Below are positions 5,163-11,853 of a stretch of DNA of 11,911 nt, piece after piece. Each line of letters opens with the position of its first letter. Within the stretch, counting starts at the first letter, position 1. A model generated the notes under the pieces. That model saw only the letters and a program-made list of their open reading frames with translations. It made no database searches and was not told where the DNA came from. Source of the stretch: Streptosporangiaceae bacterium (GTDB lineage Bacteria; Actinomycetota; Actinomycetes; Streptosporangiales; Streptosporangiaceae); the NCBI GenBank assembly GCA_030040475.1, contig JASHTQ010000373.1, positions 1 through 11,911 of the forward strand, given 5' to 3'. The position numbers and the translations under genes were made by a program.

Positions 5163-6188
5163 TCAGCGTGCGCGTGCCGGATCACCCGTTATCGCGGCAA
5201 GGCGCCTGGCGAAGGCGGGTCCTGACGTCAGCCACGGATGCCCGGCATGCGTGCCGTCCGTGCCCTGGCGGACCCAGCCGGCCACCTCGACCAGCACGCG
5301 CAGGCAGACGACGGCCTGGTACCAACTCAGCTCGCCGACGTGGACTGCCGACGCGGTCCGACGCTGGTACGCCCGGACGAACCGGCGAGCCATCAGCCGG
5401 CCGACCGGCTTGAGCAGCTGCCGCTGCCAGCCAGCCACCCGCAACGGCGGCTCGCTGAGCAGCAGGGAGGTGAACGCGACGTCGTACGCTCGCGGCGCGA
5501 GCAACGCGTTGCTCCAGTCGAGCACGGTTACCCGTTCTCCGTCGGCGAGCAGGTTGAAGGGATGAAAATCACCATGGCAGATGACCTCTTGCGCCGGCGC
5601 GGGCGGATGATCGGTCAGCCAGCGGGCGGCACTGACCAGGTCCTGGCGCCCGGAGTCGGCGGCTGACTGCGCCAGCACGCGGATCATGCCGGGTATCGTC
5701 ACCGACGCCCCGTGAACCCCGGCAAGCTCGCCGCGCACCAGGTCCGGGTCGAGCGCATGCAGCCGCGCCATCGATCCGGCAAGCATCGCGGGGACCTGGC
5801 GCAGCACTCTCAGCATGGCACCCGGGGTCAGCCCGTCTATCCCGGACAGCGCCGGACGGCCGGCGGCCCGGTCCATGACCATGAACGCCCGGCCGAGGCC
5901 GCGATCCGGGCCACCTGACGCCCGCACGGTTGGGGTGGGGAAGCCCGCACGGGCCACCGCGGTCTGCACGACCATCTCCTTGCCCGCCGTGCCGGGGTCG
6001 GGCATCAGGCGGACGACAAGCTCGCGCGGCCAGGCACCCGGCGGATCGGCGAGCGAGAAGGAGAACAGCTCGGCCCAGAAGCCGCCGTGCATCGGCTCGG
6101 GCCGACGAAGGTACTCAAGGTCCGGCATGCCGGTCACGCACCGGATCACGCCGATCAGCTGTTCAGTCAGTTCACCATTAACCGTCAC
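5163..6188 (-). CDS. APH-fold phosphotransferase family protein
   Basis: A 341-residue protein with the aminoglycoside phosphotransferase/choline kinase fold. The catalytic loop is CHGDFHPFNLL (204-214, Asp207 catalytic base, Asn212 Mg ligand), followed by TVLDWSNALLAPRAYDVAF, where Asp224 replaces the DFG-type Asp. N-terminal lobe elements are GGFWAELFSFSL (35-46), ELVVRLMP (56-63) with Arg where many members have Lys, and a hinge at RAFMVMDRAAG (100-110). The family includes antibiotic kinases, small-molecule kinases and proteins of unknown substrate; resistance should not be assumed. GTG 6188 is the outermost start before the promoter; no Shine-Dalgarno precedes it, and a -10-like TACGGT ends 7 nt upstream, which fits a leaderless mRNA. 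It diverges from a MerR gene that probably regulates it. Confidence 0.85.
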   Translation of the reverse strand: MTVNGELTEQLIGVIRCVTGMPDLEYLRRPEPMHGGFWAELFSFSLADPPGAWPRELVVRLMPDPGTAGKEMVVQTAVARAGFPTPTVRASGGPDRGLGRAFMVMDRAAGRPALSGIDGLTPGAMLRVLRQVPAMLAGSMARLHALDPDLVRGELAGVHGASVTIPGMIRVLAQSAADSGRQDLVSAARWLTDHPPAPAQEVICHGDFHPFNLLADGERVTVLDWSNALLAPRAYDVAFTSLLLSEPPLRVAGWQRQLLKPVGRLMARRFVRAYQRRTASAVHVGELSWYQAVVCLRVLVEVAGWVRQGTDGTHAGHPWLTSGPAFARRLAAITGDPARAR

Positions 6189-6206
6189 GGTATTTACCGT
6201 AACGGT
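6181..6206. promoter_or_regulatory. Two phased ACCGT-N-ACGGT palindromes: candidate MerR-type operator
   Basis: accgtcacggt (6181-6191) and accgtaacggt (6196-6206) are perfect 5-1-5 palindromes whose centres are 15 bp apart. The left one contains the phosphotransferase GTG start (6188-6186). The right one covers that gene's -10 and lies in the -35/-10 spacer of the MerR gene. Occupancy of one or both should affect both genes. The MerR protein encoded next door is the obvious candidate binder. Confidence 0.68.
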
Positions 6207-6224
6207 GTTCTGGGGTAGTGTCTA
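6193..6224. promoter_or_regulatory. Overlapping divergent promoters, both predicted leaderless
   Basis: Plus strand: TTTACC (6193-6198), 17 bp, TAGTGT (6216-6221), then 6 nt to the MerR ATG. Minus strand: TAGACA (6224-6219), 17 bp, TACGGT (6201-6196), then 7 nt to the phosphotransferase GTG. Each -10 lies on the other promoter's -35, so polymerase could not occupy both at once. The short distance to the start codons and absence of Shine-Dalgarno sequences fit leaderless transcripts, which are common in actinobacteria. Promoter matches are by eye. Confidence 0.55.
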
Positions 6225-6227
6225 GTC

Positions 6228-7088
6228 ATGGCTGCCGCGGCGGAGATACCTGACCTGCTGACCATCGACGACCTCGCCCGGCGGGTCGAGCTGCCCGTCC
6301 GCACCATCCGCGAGTACCACACGATGCGCCTGCTGCCCCCTCCCGAGCGGCGAGGGCGCCTGGGCCTGTACGGCAGCCGGCACGTCCAGCGTCTGCAGCT
6401 CATCGCCCGCCTGCAGCGCCGCGGTTACTCACTGGCGGGGATCCGTGACCTGCTGGGGGCGTGGGAGAGCGGCACGGACCTCACCACGCTGCTTGGCGTC
6501 GACCAGCACCAGGCGGCCGTGGACGAGACGCCGCTACGGCTGACCCGAGCCGAACTGGCCGACCGGCTGCCGGCGCTGGACCGTGCGTGCCGGATCGGGC
6601 TGGTGCGCCCGCACGGCGAGGATTACTTCGTGGTGCGCAGTCCCGCGCTGCTCGCCCTCGTGGCCGACTGGGTGCGGGTCGGCGTACCGCTCGGCGAAGC
6701 GCTCGACGTGATGGAGGTGCTCGGCGATGACCTCGGCGCCCTGGCGGGCAAGCTGGCCGACCTGATCGTGGACCGCGTCTGGGATCCTGCCTCGGCGGGC
6801 AGCCGTGCCGGGAGGCTGCCTGACCTGCTCCGGCGCGGACGGCCGCTGCTGCTCCAGGGCGCGGCCAGCACTCTCGCGGACCGGCTCGGCGCGGCGCTGG
6901 CCGAGCGCGCCGACACCGCCGGCGACGGCGGCAGGCTCCGGGCCGCCCTGGACGAGATACGGGTGGGTGCCGTCGTGGACTCGACGGGCGCGATCTCCCG
7001 GCAACGGCGTGCACAGGCACGCGACGAACCAGCCGAGGTCGTAGCGCTCGATGTCGCTGAGCAGCGTTGCCGTGCTGGCGAGGCCTAG
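6228..7088 (+). CDS. MerR-family transcriptional regulator
   Basis: A 286-residue regulator with an N-terminal MerR winged HTH (10-80): LLTIDDLARRVELPVRTIREYHTMRLLPPPE (helix-turn-helix), then RRGRLGLYGSRHVQRLQLIARLQRRGYSLAGIRDLL (wing and dimer-helix lead). The long C-terminal part (about 100-286) is not one of the short metal-binding tails and has no Cys cluster, so an organic ligand or protein signal is more likely. The last 30 or so residues are basic and low in family-like pattern. ATG 6228 follows a TAGTGT -10 by 6 nt and needs no Shine-Dalgarno. It diverges from the phosphotransferase gene with palindromes in the gap, which suggests autoregulation and control of that gene, perhaps of the whole minus-strand cluster. 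Confidence 0.87.
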   Translation: MAAAAEIPDLLTIDDLARRVELPVRTIREYHTMRLLPPPERRGRLGLYGSRHVQRLQLIARLQRRGYSLAGIRDLLGAWESGTDLTTLLGVDQHQAAVDETPLRLTRAELADRLPALDRACRIGLVRPHGEDYFVVRSPALLALVADWVRVGVPLGEALDVMEVLGDDLGALAGKLADLIVDRVWDPASAGSRAGRLPDLLRRGRPLLLQGAASTLADRLGAALAERADTAGDGGRLRAALDEIRVGAVVDSTGAISRQRRAQARDEPAEVVALDVAEQRCRAGEA

Positions 7089-7205
7089 GCCTGCGCCGTC
7101 GATTTATGGTCACGCCCGCGATCTTGGCTATCGTCTTTCGCATCCTGATCTCCCGAAGATCGGTCAGCGACGGTGCGTAACCCGCTGCGGTGGCTCCGGT
7201 GCGGA

Positions 7206-7233
7206 TTGCTCCGGCGTCCCCGGCTGGCACAAT
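7206..7233 (+). promoter_or_regulatory. Possible leaderless promoter of the class V aminotransferase gene
   Basis: TTGCTC (7206-7211), a 16-bp spacer and CACAAT (7228-7233) end 7 nt before GTG 7241. No Shine-Dalgarno is seen before either GTG 7241 or GTG 7190. The rest of the 7089-7205 gap contains only a weak GATCT/AGATC hairpin (7147-7161). Confidence 0.35.
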
Positions 7234-7240
7234 CGGCTCC

Positions 7241-8383
7241 GTGGATGCTGCCCTGCTGGAGGCCTTCGGCCTCGACCCTGACGTTCTGCATCTCAACCAC
7301 GGCTCGTTCGGCGTCGCGCCGGTCGTCGTGCGCCAGGCCGCCGCTGCCTGGCGCGAGCGGGCCGAGCGCAATCCCCACCGCTTCAACCGCGTGGAGGTCA
7401 GCGGGCTGGTGGTGGCGGCGCGAGAGCATGCGGCGGGCTTCCTGGGCATCGACCCGTCCCGCGCGGCATGGGTACGCAACGTGTCCGAGGGAGTGTCCGC
7501 CGTCCTCGGCTCGCTGGAACTGCACCCTGGCGACGAGCTGGTGACAAGCACGCATGGCTACGGCGCGGTCCGCAAGGCGCTGAGCCACCACGCGGCGCGC
7601 GCAGGGGCGCGGATCATCGAGGCGGCCTATCCGATCGGCGCCGGGGATGACGCGATCGCGGCGGCGTACGCCGCCGCCTTCTCACGCCGCACGCGGCTGG
7701 TCGTAGTCGACCGGATCACGTCGCCGACCGCCACCGTGGTCCCGGTTACGGCCGTGGCCGCCGCTGCCGCCCGCGCGGGGGCTCCGGTGCTTGTTGACGC
7801 CGCCCACGCGCCTGGCCAGCTCCGCGACGACATCCCGGCGCTCGGAGCGGACCACTGGATCGGCAACCTGCACAAGTGGGCATACACCCCGCGCGGCAGC
7901 GCAATACTGTGGAGCAGGCCGGGAGCCGACGCGACGCCGACCGTGCTCAGCTGGCAACTGGAGGACGGGTACGCCGCGTCCTTCGACTATCCAGGCACCT
8001 GGGATTACGCCGGCTGGCTGGCGGCCCCGGACGGCCTGGCGTACTGGGAAGCGCTGGGCGGCTGGGAGGCCGTGGCCCGGCTCGCCGACCTGGTGGCCGA
8101 CGGCCAGAAGACAGTGGCCGGGGCGCTGGGGGTCACGCTCGAGCGCCTTCCGGCCACGCCGGCGCCCGCGATGCGGCTGGTGCCGCTGCCAGCTGGCACC
8201 CTTACCTCGCCCGATCAGGTCGACCCCTTCTACGAGGCGCTGTCTGAGCGGCGGGTCGAGGTCGCGCCGGTGTACTTCGGCGGAGTCGGATACCTGCGCA
8301 TCGCGGCGGCGCCGTACAACACCCCAGAGGACTACGAGCGGCTGGCCGGTACCGTCCGGGAACTACTGGACCGACACGCCTGA
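7241..8383 (+). CDS. CefD-like class V aminotransferase (isopenicillin N epimerase family)
   Basis: A 380-residue fold-type I PLP enzyme of the class V aminotransferase / isopenicillin N epimerase-like family. Motifs numbered from GTG 7241: LHLNHGSFGVAP near the N-terminus (Asn19-Gly21); VRNVSEGVSAVL (78-89); VLVDAAHAPGQL (183-194) with Asp186 contacting the PLP ring nitrogen; WIGNLHKWAYTPRGSAIL (206-223) with Lys212 as Schiff-base lysine; and a C-terminal domain ending GVGYLRIAAAPYNTPEDYERL. Relatives include CefD epimerases, cysteine desulfurase-like and ergothioneine lyase-like proteins. No beta-lactam genes are nearby, so a CefD function is not implied. Length is close to CefD's roughly 400 residues. 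GTG 7241 is preferred because the LLEAFGLDP helix starts just after it; GTG 7190 would add 17 low-complexity residues. Confidence 0.86.
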   Translation: MDAALLEAFGLDPDVLHLNHGSFGVAPVVVRQAAAAWRERAERNPHRFNRVEVSGLVVAAREHAAGFLGIDPSRAAWVRNVSEGVSAVLGSLELHPGDELVTSTHGYGAVRKALSHHAARAGARIIEAAYPIGAGDDAIAAAYAAAFSRRTRLVVVDRITSPTATVVPVTAVAAAAARAGAPVLVDAAHAPGQLRDDIPALGADHWIGNLHKWAYTPRGSAILWSRPGADATPTVLSWQLEDGYAASFDYPGTWDYAGWLAAPDGLAYWEALGGWEAVARLADLVADGQKTVAGALGVTLERLPATPAPAMRLVPLPAGTLTSPDQVDPFYEALSERRVEVAPVYFGGVGYLRIAAAPYNTPEDYERLAGTVRELLDRHA

Positions 8384-8410
8384 GGCCCCGGGACTAGATT
8401 GATGATTTCA

Positions 8411-8438
8411 TGTCGAGAAGCCCTGACCGGCTCCGCTC
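8411..8438 (+). promoter_or_regulatory. Candidate ECF42-type promoter upstream of the DGPF-sigma operon
   Basis: TGTCGA (8411-8416) is followed, after 17 bp, by CGCTC (8434-8438), about 50 bp before the YCII ATG. ECF42 sigma factors are described as recognising TGTCGA at -35 and a CG(A/T)C-like -10. The -35 is exact and the -10 imperfect. TGTCGA also occurs inside several coding regions of this window, so the match alone is weak; position gives it weight. Confidence 0.45.
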
Positions 8439-8488
8439 ACCAGGCGAAGGGTCACGACAGACGCGGCCCATGACACCAGGAGACCACG

Positions 8489-8899
8489 ATGCCGAAGTAC
8501 CTCCTTCTCAAGCACTACCGCGGCGGCCCGGAGCCGTACCGTCCCGTGCCCCCGATGGACCAGTGGGCGCCCGAGGACGTGGAGGCGCACATGGCCTTCC
8601 TCAGGCACGTCGGCGAGCTGCTCGAGAAGAACGGCGAGTACGTCGACGCGCAGGCACTCACGCCAGCGCGTACCTGGGTGCGCTACGGCGGCCCGGGTGC
8701 GGCGCCCGTCATCACCGACGGCCCGCTGCCCGAGACCAGCGATCTCGTGGCGGGCTGGTACATGATCGATGTCGAGTCCCATGAGCGCGCGGTCGAGCTC
8801 GCAGCGTACGTCTCCTCCGAGCCCGGCCCCGGCGGTGAGCCCTTGTACGAGTGGATTGACATCCGGGAGGTCATGTCCGGGGCACCGTCGAAGGACTGA
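8489..8899 (+). CDS. DGPF-domain (YCII-related) protein
   Basis: A 136-residue protein of the YCII/DGPF family (PF03795-like). It opens MPKYLLLKHYRGG, has a helical middle (DVEAHMAFLRHVGELLEKNGEY) and the signature segment ITDGPLPETSDLVAGWYMIDVESHERAVELA (75-105). The DGPF motif is DGPL here. The family folds as a small ferredoxin-like dimer; most members have no known reaction, but many are encoded beside ECF42 sigma factors and are their main targets. AGGAGA (8478-8483) lies 5 nt before ATG and fixes the start. The sigma factor gene begins 6 bp after the stop, so the two should be co-transcribed. Confidence 0.92.
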   Translation: MPKYLLLKHYRGGPEPYRPVPPMDQWAPEDVEAHMAFLRHVGELLEKNGEYVDAQALTPARTWVRYGGPGAAPVITDGPLPETSDLVAGWYMIDVESHERAVELAAYVSSEPGPGGEPLYEWIDIREVMSGAPSKD

Positions 8900-8905
8900 C
8901 CCGGC

Positions 8906-10132
8906 GTGATCCGCGAGCCGGTGCGACGGCTGGACGAGGGCGCGCTGCGCGCCCTCGTCCCTCGTGTCCTCGCCGGCCTGGTCCGGCGGGGCGAGGACTT
9001 CGACGCCGCAGAGGACGCGCTCCAAGAGGCGCTGCTCGAGGCGCTCCGGGTCTGGCCCGAGCATCCGCCGCGCGATCCGCGCGCGTGGCTGGCGACGGTC
9101 GCGATCCGCCGCCTCGTCGACGCCCGCCGCAGCGAGGCTGCCCGGCATCGCCGCGAGGAGACGACATACGCCGAGTCGCGGCCGGCCTCCACGGGCGAGG
9201 GCGACGACACGCTTTTTCTGCTTTTTTGCTGCTGTCACCCCGGCCTGGCGCCGGCCTCTCAGGTGGCGCTGACCCTGCGCGCCGTCGGCGGCCTCACCAC
9301 CCGGGAGATTGCCGACGCCTTCTACGTCCCTGAGGCGACGATGGCACAGCGGATCAGCCGCGCCAAGCTCACCCTGCGCGGGCGCCGGCTGGATCAGCCC
9401 GGCGACCTCGCCGTCGTGCTGCGCGTGCTCTATCTCGTCTACACCGCCGGTCACGCGGGCCGGGTGGACCTGGCCAGTGAGGCGATCCGGCTCGCCCGCC
9501 AGCTCACCCTCGCCACCGAGGAACCGGAGGCGCGCGGGTTGCTCGCGCTGATGCTCCTCAACCACGCCAGGCTCCCGGCGCGGTTCGACCCCGAGGGCCG
9601 GATCGTCACGCTCGACCGACAGGACCGCAGCCTGTGGGACAGGCGCGAGATCGCCGAGGGCGTGCGCGTCCTGCAGTCCGCTCTCGCCACGCAGACGGAG
9701 GAACGGCGCCCGGGCCGTTATCAGGTCGAGGCCGCGATCGCCGCCCTGCACGACGACGCGGCACGCGCCGAGGAGACCGATTGGCCGCAGATCCTCGCCT
9801 GGTACGACGACCTCGTCGCCCTCACCGACGACCCCGTGCGCCAGGACCCCGCCGCGGCGCTCGGCCGCGCGGTCGCGGTCGGCCATGTGCTCGGCGCCGC
9901 CGCCGGGCTGCGTGAGACAGAACGGCTCCGCGAGGTCCTCGGTGAGCGGCACCGGTGGCACGCCGTCCGCGGCCACCTGCACGAGCTCGGCGGCGACCTC
10001 CCCGCCGCCGCCGCGGCATACGCGGATGCCGCCCGCCGGGCCACAGACATCGCCGAGCGCGACCACCTGATCCGCCAGGCCGCCCGCGCGCGGGCCCGCC
10101 AGGCTGGCGAGGAACATTCCCTCGGAACCTGA
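8906..10132 (+). CDS. ECF42-type RNA polymerase sigma factor with long C-terminal extension
   Basis: A 408-residue sigma-70 family protein. Region 2 (about 15-80) has FDAAEDALQEALLEAL and PRDPRAWLATVAIRRLVDARR, which contact core polymerase and the -10. Region 4 (about 110-160) has PASQVALTLRAVGGLTTREIADAFYVPEATMAQRISRAK, the -35-reading HTH. A helical extension of about 245 residues follows, as in ECF42 proteins, where it is needed for activity and replaces an anti-sigma factor. The usual FNEGY/FTEGH-like motif reads YTAGH (179-183), the acidic residue being Ala. The linker before region 4 (DTLFLLFCCCHP) is encoded by runs of five and six T. GTG 8906 follows AAGGA (8891-8895); the DGPF gene is 6 bp upstream. 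Confidence 0.92.
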   Translation: MIREPVRRLDEGALRALVPRVLAGLVRRGEDFDAAEDALQEALLEALRVWPEHPPRDPRAWLATVAIRRLVDARRSEAARHRREETTYAESRPASTGEGDDTLFLLFCCCHPGLAPASQVALTLRAVGGLTTREIADAFYVPEATMAQRISRAKLTLRGRRLDQPGDLAVVLRVLYLVYTAGHAGRVDLASEAIRLARQLTLATEEPEARGLLALMLLNHARLPARFDPEGRIVTLDRQDRSLWDRREIAEGVRVLQSALATQTEERRPGRYQVEAAIAALHDDAARAEETDWPQILAWYDDLVALTDDPVRQDPAAALGRAVAVGHVLGAAAGLRETERLREVLGERHRWHAVRGHLHELGGDLPAAAAAYADAARRATDIAERDHLIRQAARARARQAGEEHSLGT

Positions 10133-10134
10133 CC

Positions 10135-10161
10135 CCGCCGCGCCGTGCCTCGGCGCGGCGG
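10135..10161 (+). terminator. Strong GC hairpin terminator after the sigma factor gene
   Basis: ccgccgcgccg (10135-10145) and cggcgcggcgg (10151-10161) form a perfect 11-bp all-GC stem with a 5-nt loop, beginning 2 bp after the sigma-factor stop. There is no U tract (attgtctg follows), as in many actinobacterial terminators. It should insulate the HNH gene from the sigma operon. Confidence 0.75.
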
Positions 10162-10176
10162 ATTGTCTGACCCACG

Positions 10177-10182
10177 TATTAT
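10177..10182 (+). promoter_or_regulatory. Candidate -10 element for the HNH gene
   Basis: TATTAT (10177-10182) matches the -10 consensus at five of six positions and lies 10 nt before ATG 10193, so the transcript would have almost no leader. TTGTCT at 10163-10168 is only 8 bp away and cannot be its -35. The AT-rich patch sits directly after the terminator. Confidence 0.4.
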
Positions 10183-10192
10183 CATCAAATAC

Positions 10193-11770
10193 ATGTTCGA
10201 TTCACATGTGCCGGTCTCCGCTCCTGGCGACTCATCGCCGACTCTTTCCGGCGCGGTACCCCTGGAGCGGCTTGAGGCTCAGATCTGCGAGCTGGCGGGC
10301 CACCTGGCCGCGGCTACCTGCAGGTTCCTTGTCCTGCTCGGCGACTTCGACGCCCGCCGCGGCTGGGCGTCATGGGACATGCAGAGCTGCGCCCAGTGGC
10401 TGTCGTGGAAGTGCCAGATGACCGCGGGCACCGCCAGGGAGCACGTGCGAGTGGCCCGGGCCTTGCGGGACCTGCCCGTCATCCGGGGGGAGTTCGGGGC
10501 GGGCCGACTGTCGTACGCAAAGGTGCGGGCGCTGACCCGGATCGCCACGCCGGAGACCGAGGCGGGCCTGGCCGAGATCGCCGGGCCGATGACGGGCAGC
10601 CAGCTGGAGCGGTTCGCCCGAGCGCACCGGCAGGTCAGCTCGGCCGACGACGCCGCGGCGCGGGTCCGGCGCCGGTTGGCGTGGCGGTTCGAAGAAGACG
10701 GGTCACTGGCCGGGACCTTCCGGCTGCCGCCGCTGGCCGGGGCGGTGCTGCTGAAGGCGCTGCGCGCAGCGGCCAAAGACCTGGAGCACCCGCACGACGC
10801 CGACCCGGAGCGTCCGCAAACGCCGGACGGTGACCAGGCTCCGGCCGCTGGCCAGCTGCAGCCGCCTACCTCCACGAGCCTGGCCGACTCGCTGCTGCTG
10901 ATCGCCGAGGCGTTCCTGGCCGGGAAGGTGGCTGCCGCCGATGACCCGGAGGTCTACCAGGTCGTCGTGCACGTCGGCGCCGACGTCGTCGCCTCCGCGG
11001 AGTCAGCCGACAAGGCCGGGGACGTTTCCGCGGAAACGTCCCCGGGTGCCTCGCCGCGGCCAGCGGGACACCCGGCCGATCCGGCGCGGTGCCACGTCGA
11101 GGACGGGCCGGCGATCAGCGTCAGCACCGCGCAGACGATCGCCTGCTCCGCGTCGTTGACCTGGATGCTGCACGACAGCGCCGGGAAGCTGCTGGATCTG
11201 GGCCGCCGGCGCCGCCGGCCGAACGCGGCGCTGCGCCGCGCTGCCAGGGAGCGGGACAAGTGCCGGTGCCGGTTCCCGGGCTGTGAGTCACGCCGGGTCG
11301 ACCTGCACCATATCCAGTACTGGTCCAACGGCGGCCGCACGAAGCTGGACAACCTGGTCAGCTTGTGCAAGTACCACCACATGCTGGTGCACGACCGGGG
11401 GTACCTGATTGCCGCCGCACGCGATGGCACGTTTTCCTTCTACCGCCCCGACGGCGCGGCCGTCCCGGCCAGCCCGCCGCTGCCTGCCCCGGACGGCATG
11501 ATCGAGGACTGCCACGACGCTGAGATCACCCCGGAGACGGTCATCCCGCCCTGGTACGGCGAGCGGCTGGACCTGGACTACGCCATCCATGTCTGCTTCG
11601 CCAACGCCCGCACCGAGCAGGAACGGCAGTCCCGCTCTCAGGTCGCCGAGCCCGAAGCCCGGGACCGGGTCACGATCTACCCGGCCGAAGACTGGGAAAG
11701 CCGGATCCGCCAGTACTTCGACGGGCACTCACGCGCCCTGCATCGCGTCACCCAGCCAATCTCAGTCTGA
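10193..11770 (+). CDS. DUF222 / HNH endonuclease domain protein (REP13E12-like family)
   Basis: A 525-residue protein with an N-terminal helical DUF222 domain (about 25-270: RFLVLLGDFDARRGWASWDMQSCAQWLSW, AREHVRVARALRDLP, GRLSYAKVRALTRIA) and a C-terminal HNH nuclease domain (about 340-405). The HNH part has CRCRFPGC with Cys359/Cys364, VDLHHIQYWSNGG with His372-His373, LDNLVSLCKYHHMLVH with Asn387, Cys392, His395-His396 and His400, so zinc and metal-binding residues are present and it looks intact. Such genes are multiplied in actinobacterial genomes and occur in mycobacterial REP13E12 repeats; biological role and DNA target are not settled. ATG 10193 is chosen over GTG 10145, which lies inside the terminator hairpin. 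The Pro/Ala-rich linker at about 275-300 holds a 30-bp palindrome. Confidence 0.9.
   Translation: MFDSHVPVSAPGDSSPTLSGAVPLERLEAQICELAGHLAAATCRFLVLLGDFDARRGWASWDMQSCAQWLSWKCQMTAGTAREHVRVARALRDLPVIRGEFGAGRLSYAKVRALTRIATPETEAGLAEIAGPMTGSQLERFARAHRQVSSADDAAARVRRRLAWRFEEDGSLAGTFRLPPLAGAVLLKALRAAAKDLEHPHDADPERPQTPDGDQAPAAGQLQPPTSTSLADSLLLIAEAFLAGKVAAADDPEVYQVVVHVGADVVASAESADKAGDVSAETSPGASPRPAGHPADPARCHVEDGPAISVSTAQTIACSASLTWMLHDSAGKLLDLGRRRRRPNAALRRAARERDKCRCRFPGCESRRVDLHHIQYWSNGGRTKLDNLVSLCKYHHMLVHDRGYLIAAARDGTFSFYRPDGAAVPASPPLPAPDGMIEDCHDAEITPETVIPPWYGERLDLDYAIHVCFANARTEQERQSRSQVAEPEARDRVTIYPAEDWESRIRQYFDGHSRALHRVTQPISV
11016..11045. repeat. Perfect 30-bp palindrome in the DUF222-HNH linker
   Basis: ccggggacgtttccg (11016-11030) is followed directly by its exact reverse complement (11031-11045), with no loop. 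It encodes about Ala275-Gly285 (AGDVSAETSPG) of the linker between DUF222 and HNH domains. Flanking bases 11015 and 11046 do not pair. It contains GTTTCCGCGGAAAC at its core. It may be a protein-binding or cleavage site, or a small repeat that entered the gene in frame. Confidence 0.95.
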
Positions 11771-11848
11771 GGTCATACCGTGACACCTGACGATATAATC
11801 ATGCGCTCGAGGTCTTTGACCGCGTCTGAGCTGAGCCTGACCTCAGAC
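11765..11848. terminator. Alternative inverted repeats downstream of the HNH gene
   Basis: gtctgaggtca (11765-11775) pairs perfectly with tgacctcagac (11838-11848). A second gtctgag (11824-11830) can pair with the same right arm (ctcagac, 11842-11848), giving a compact hairpin with an 11-nt loop. The HNH stop (11768-11770) lies in the outer left arm. The compact hairpin is a plausible bidirectional terminator if a minus-strand gene ends at 11854. Confidence 0.45.
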
Positions 11849-11853
11849 ACCGG

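Noticed and set aside
4057..5565. 502-aa open frame on the plus strand opposite the PLP enzyme and phosphotransferase
   Set aside because: It spans two convincing minus-strand genes and their gap, shows no family motif, and is typical of long spurious frames in high-GC DNA.
5163..6188. Phosphotransferase as an aminoglycoside resistance gene
   Set aside because: Only the generic HGDxHxxN and Asp-Trp motifs are seen. The family is broad, and nothing in sequence or neighbours identifies an antibiotic substrate.
7081..7092. 12-bp palindrome AGGCCTAGGCCT across the MerR stop codon
   Set aside because: It is short, without a loop, composed of simple GGCC/CCTAGG words, and has no supporting context for a regulatory role.
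6481..7551. Minus-strand frame over the MerR gene and following gap, including an internal MRKTIAKIAGVTI segment that looks like a secretion signal
   Set aside because: The segment has no following mature protein with recognisable features and runs antisense through the MerR gene; the resemblance is short and probably chance.
7241..8383. Class V aminotransferase as evidence of a beta-lactam cluster
   Set aside because: No ACV synthetase, isopenicillin N synthase or expandase is present, and CefD-like proteins without such context are common.
8408..10117. 569-aa open frame on the minus strand opposite the sigma factor and YCII genes
   Set aside because: It is an antisense shadow of GC-rich coding sequence: composition is low-complexity Arg/Gly/Ala/Val, no domain is recognisable, and the plus-strand genes have clear families.
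10145..10192. GTG 10145 as start of the DUF222-HNH gene
   Set aside because: It lies inside the terminator hairpin after the sigma gene and would put a -10-like TATTAT inside the coding region; ATG 10193 fits better.
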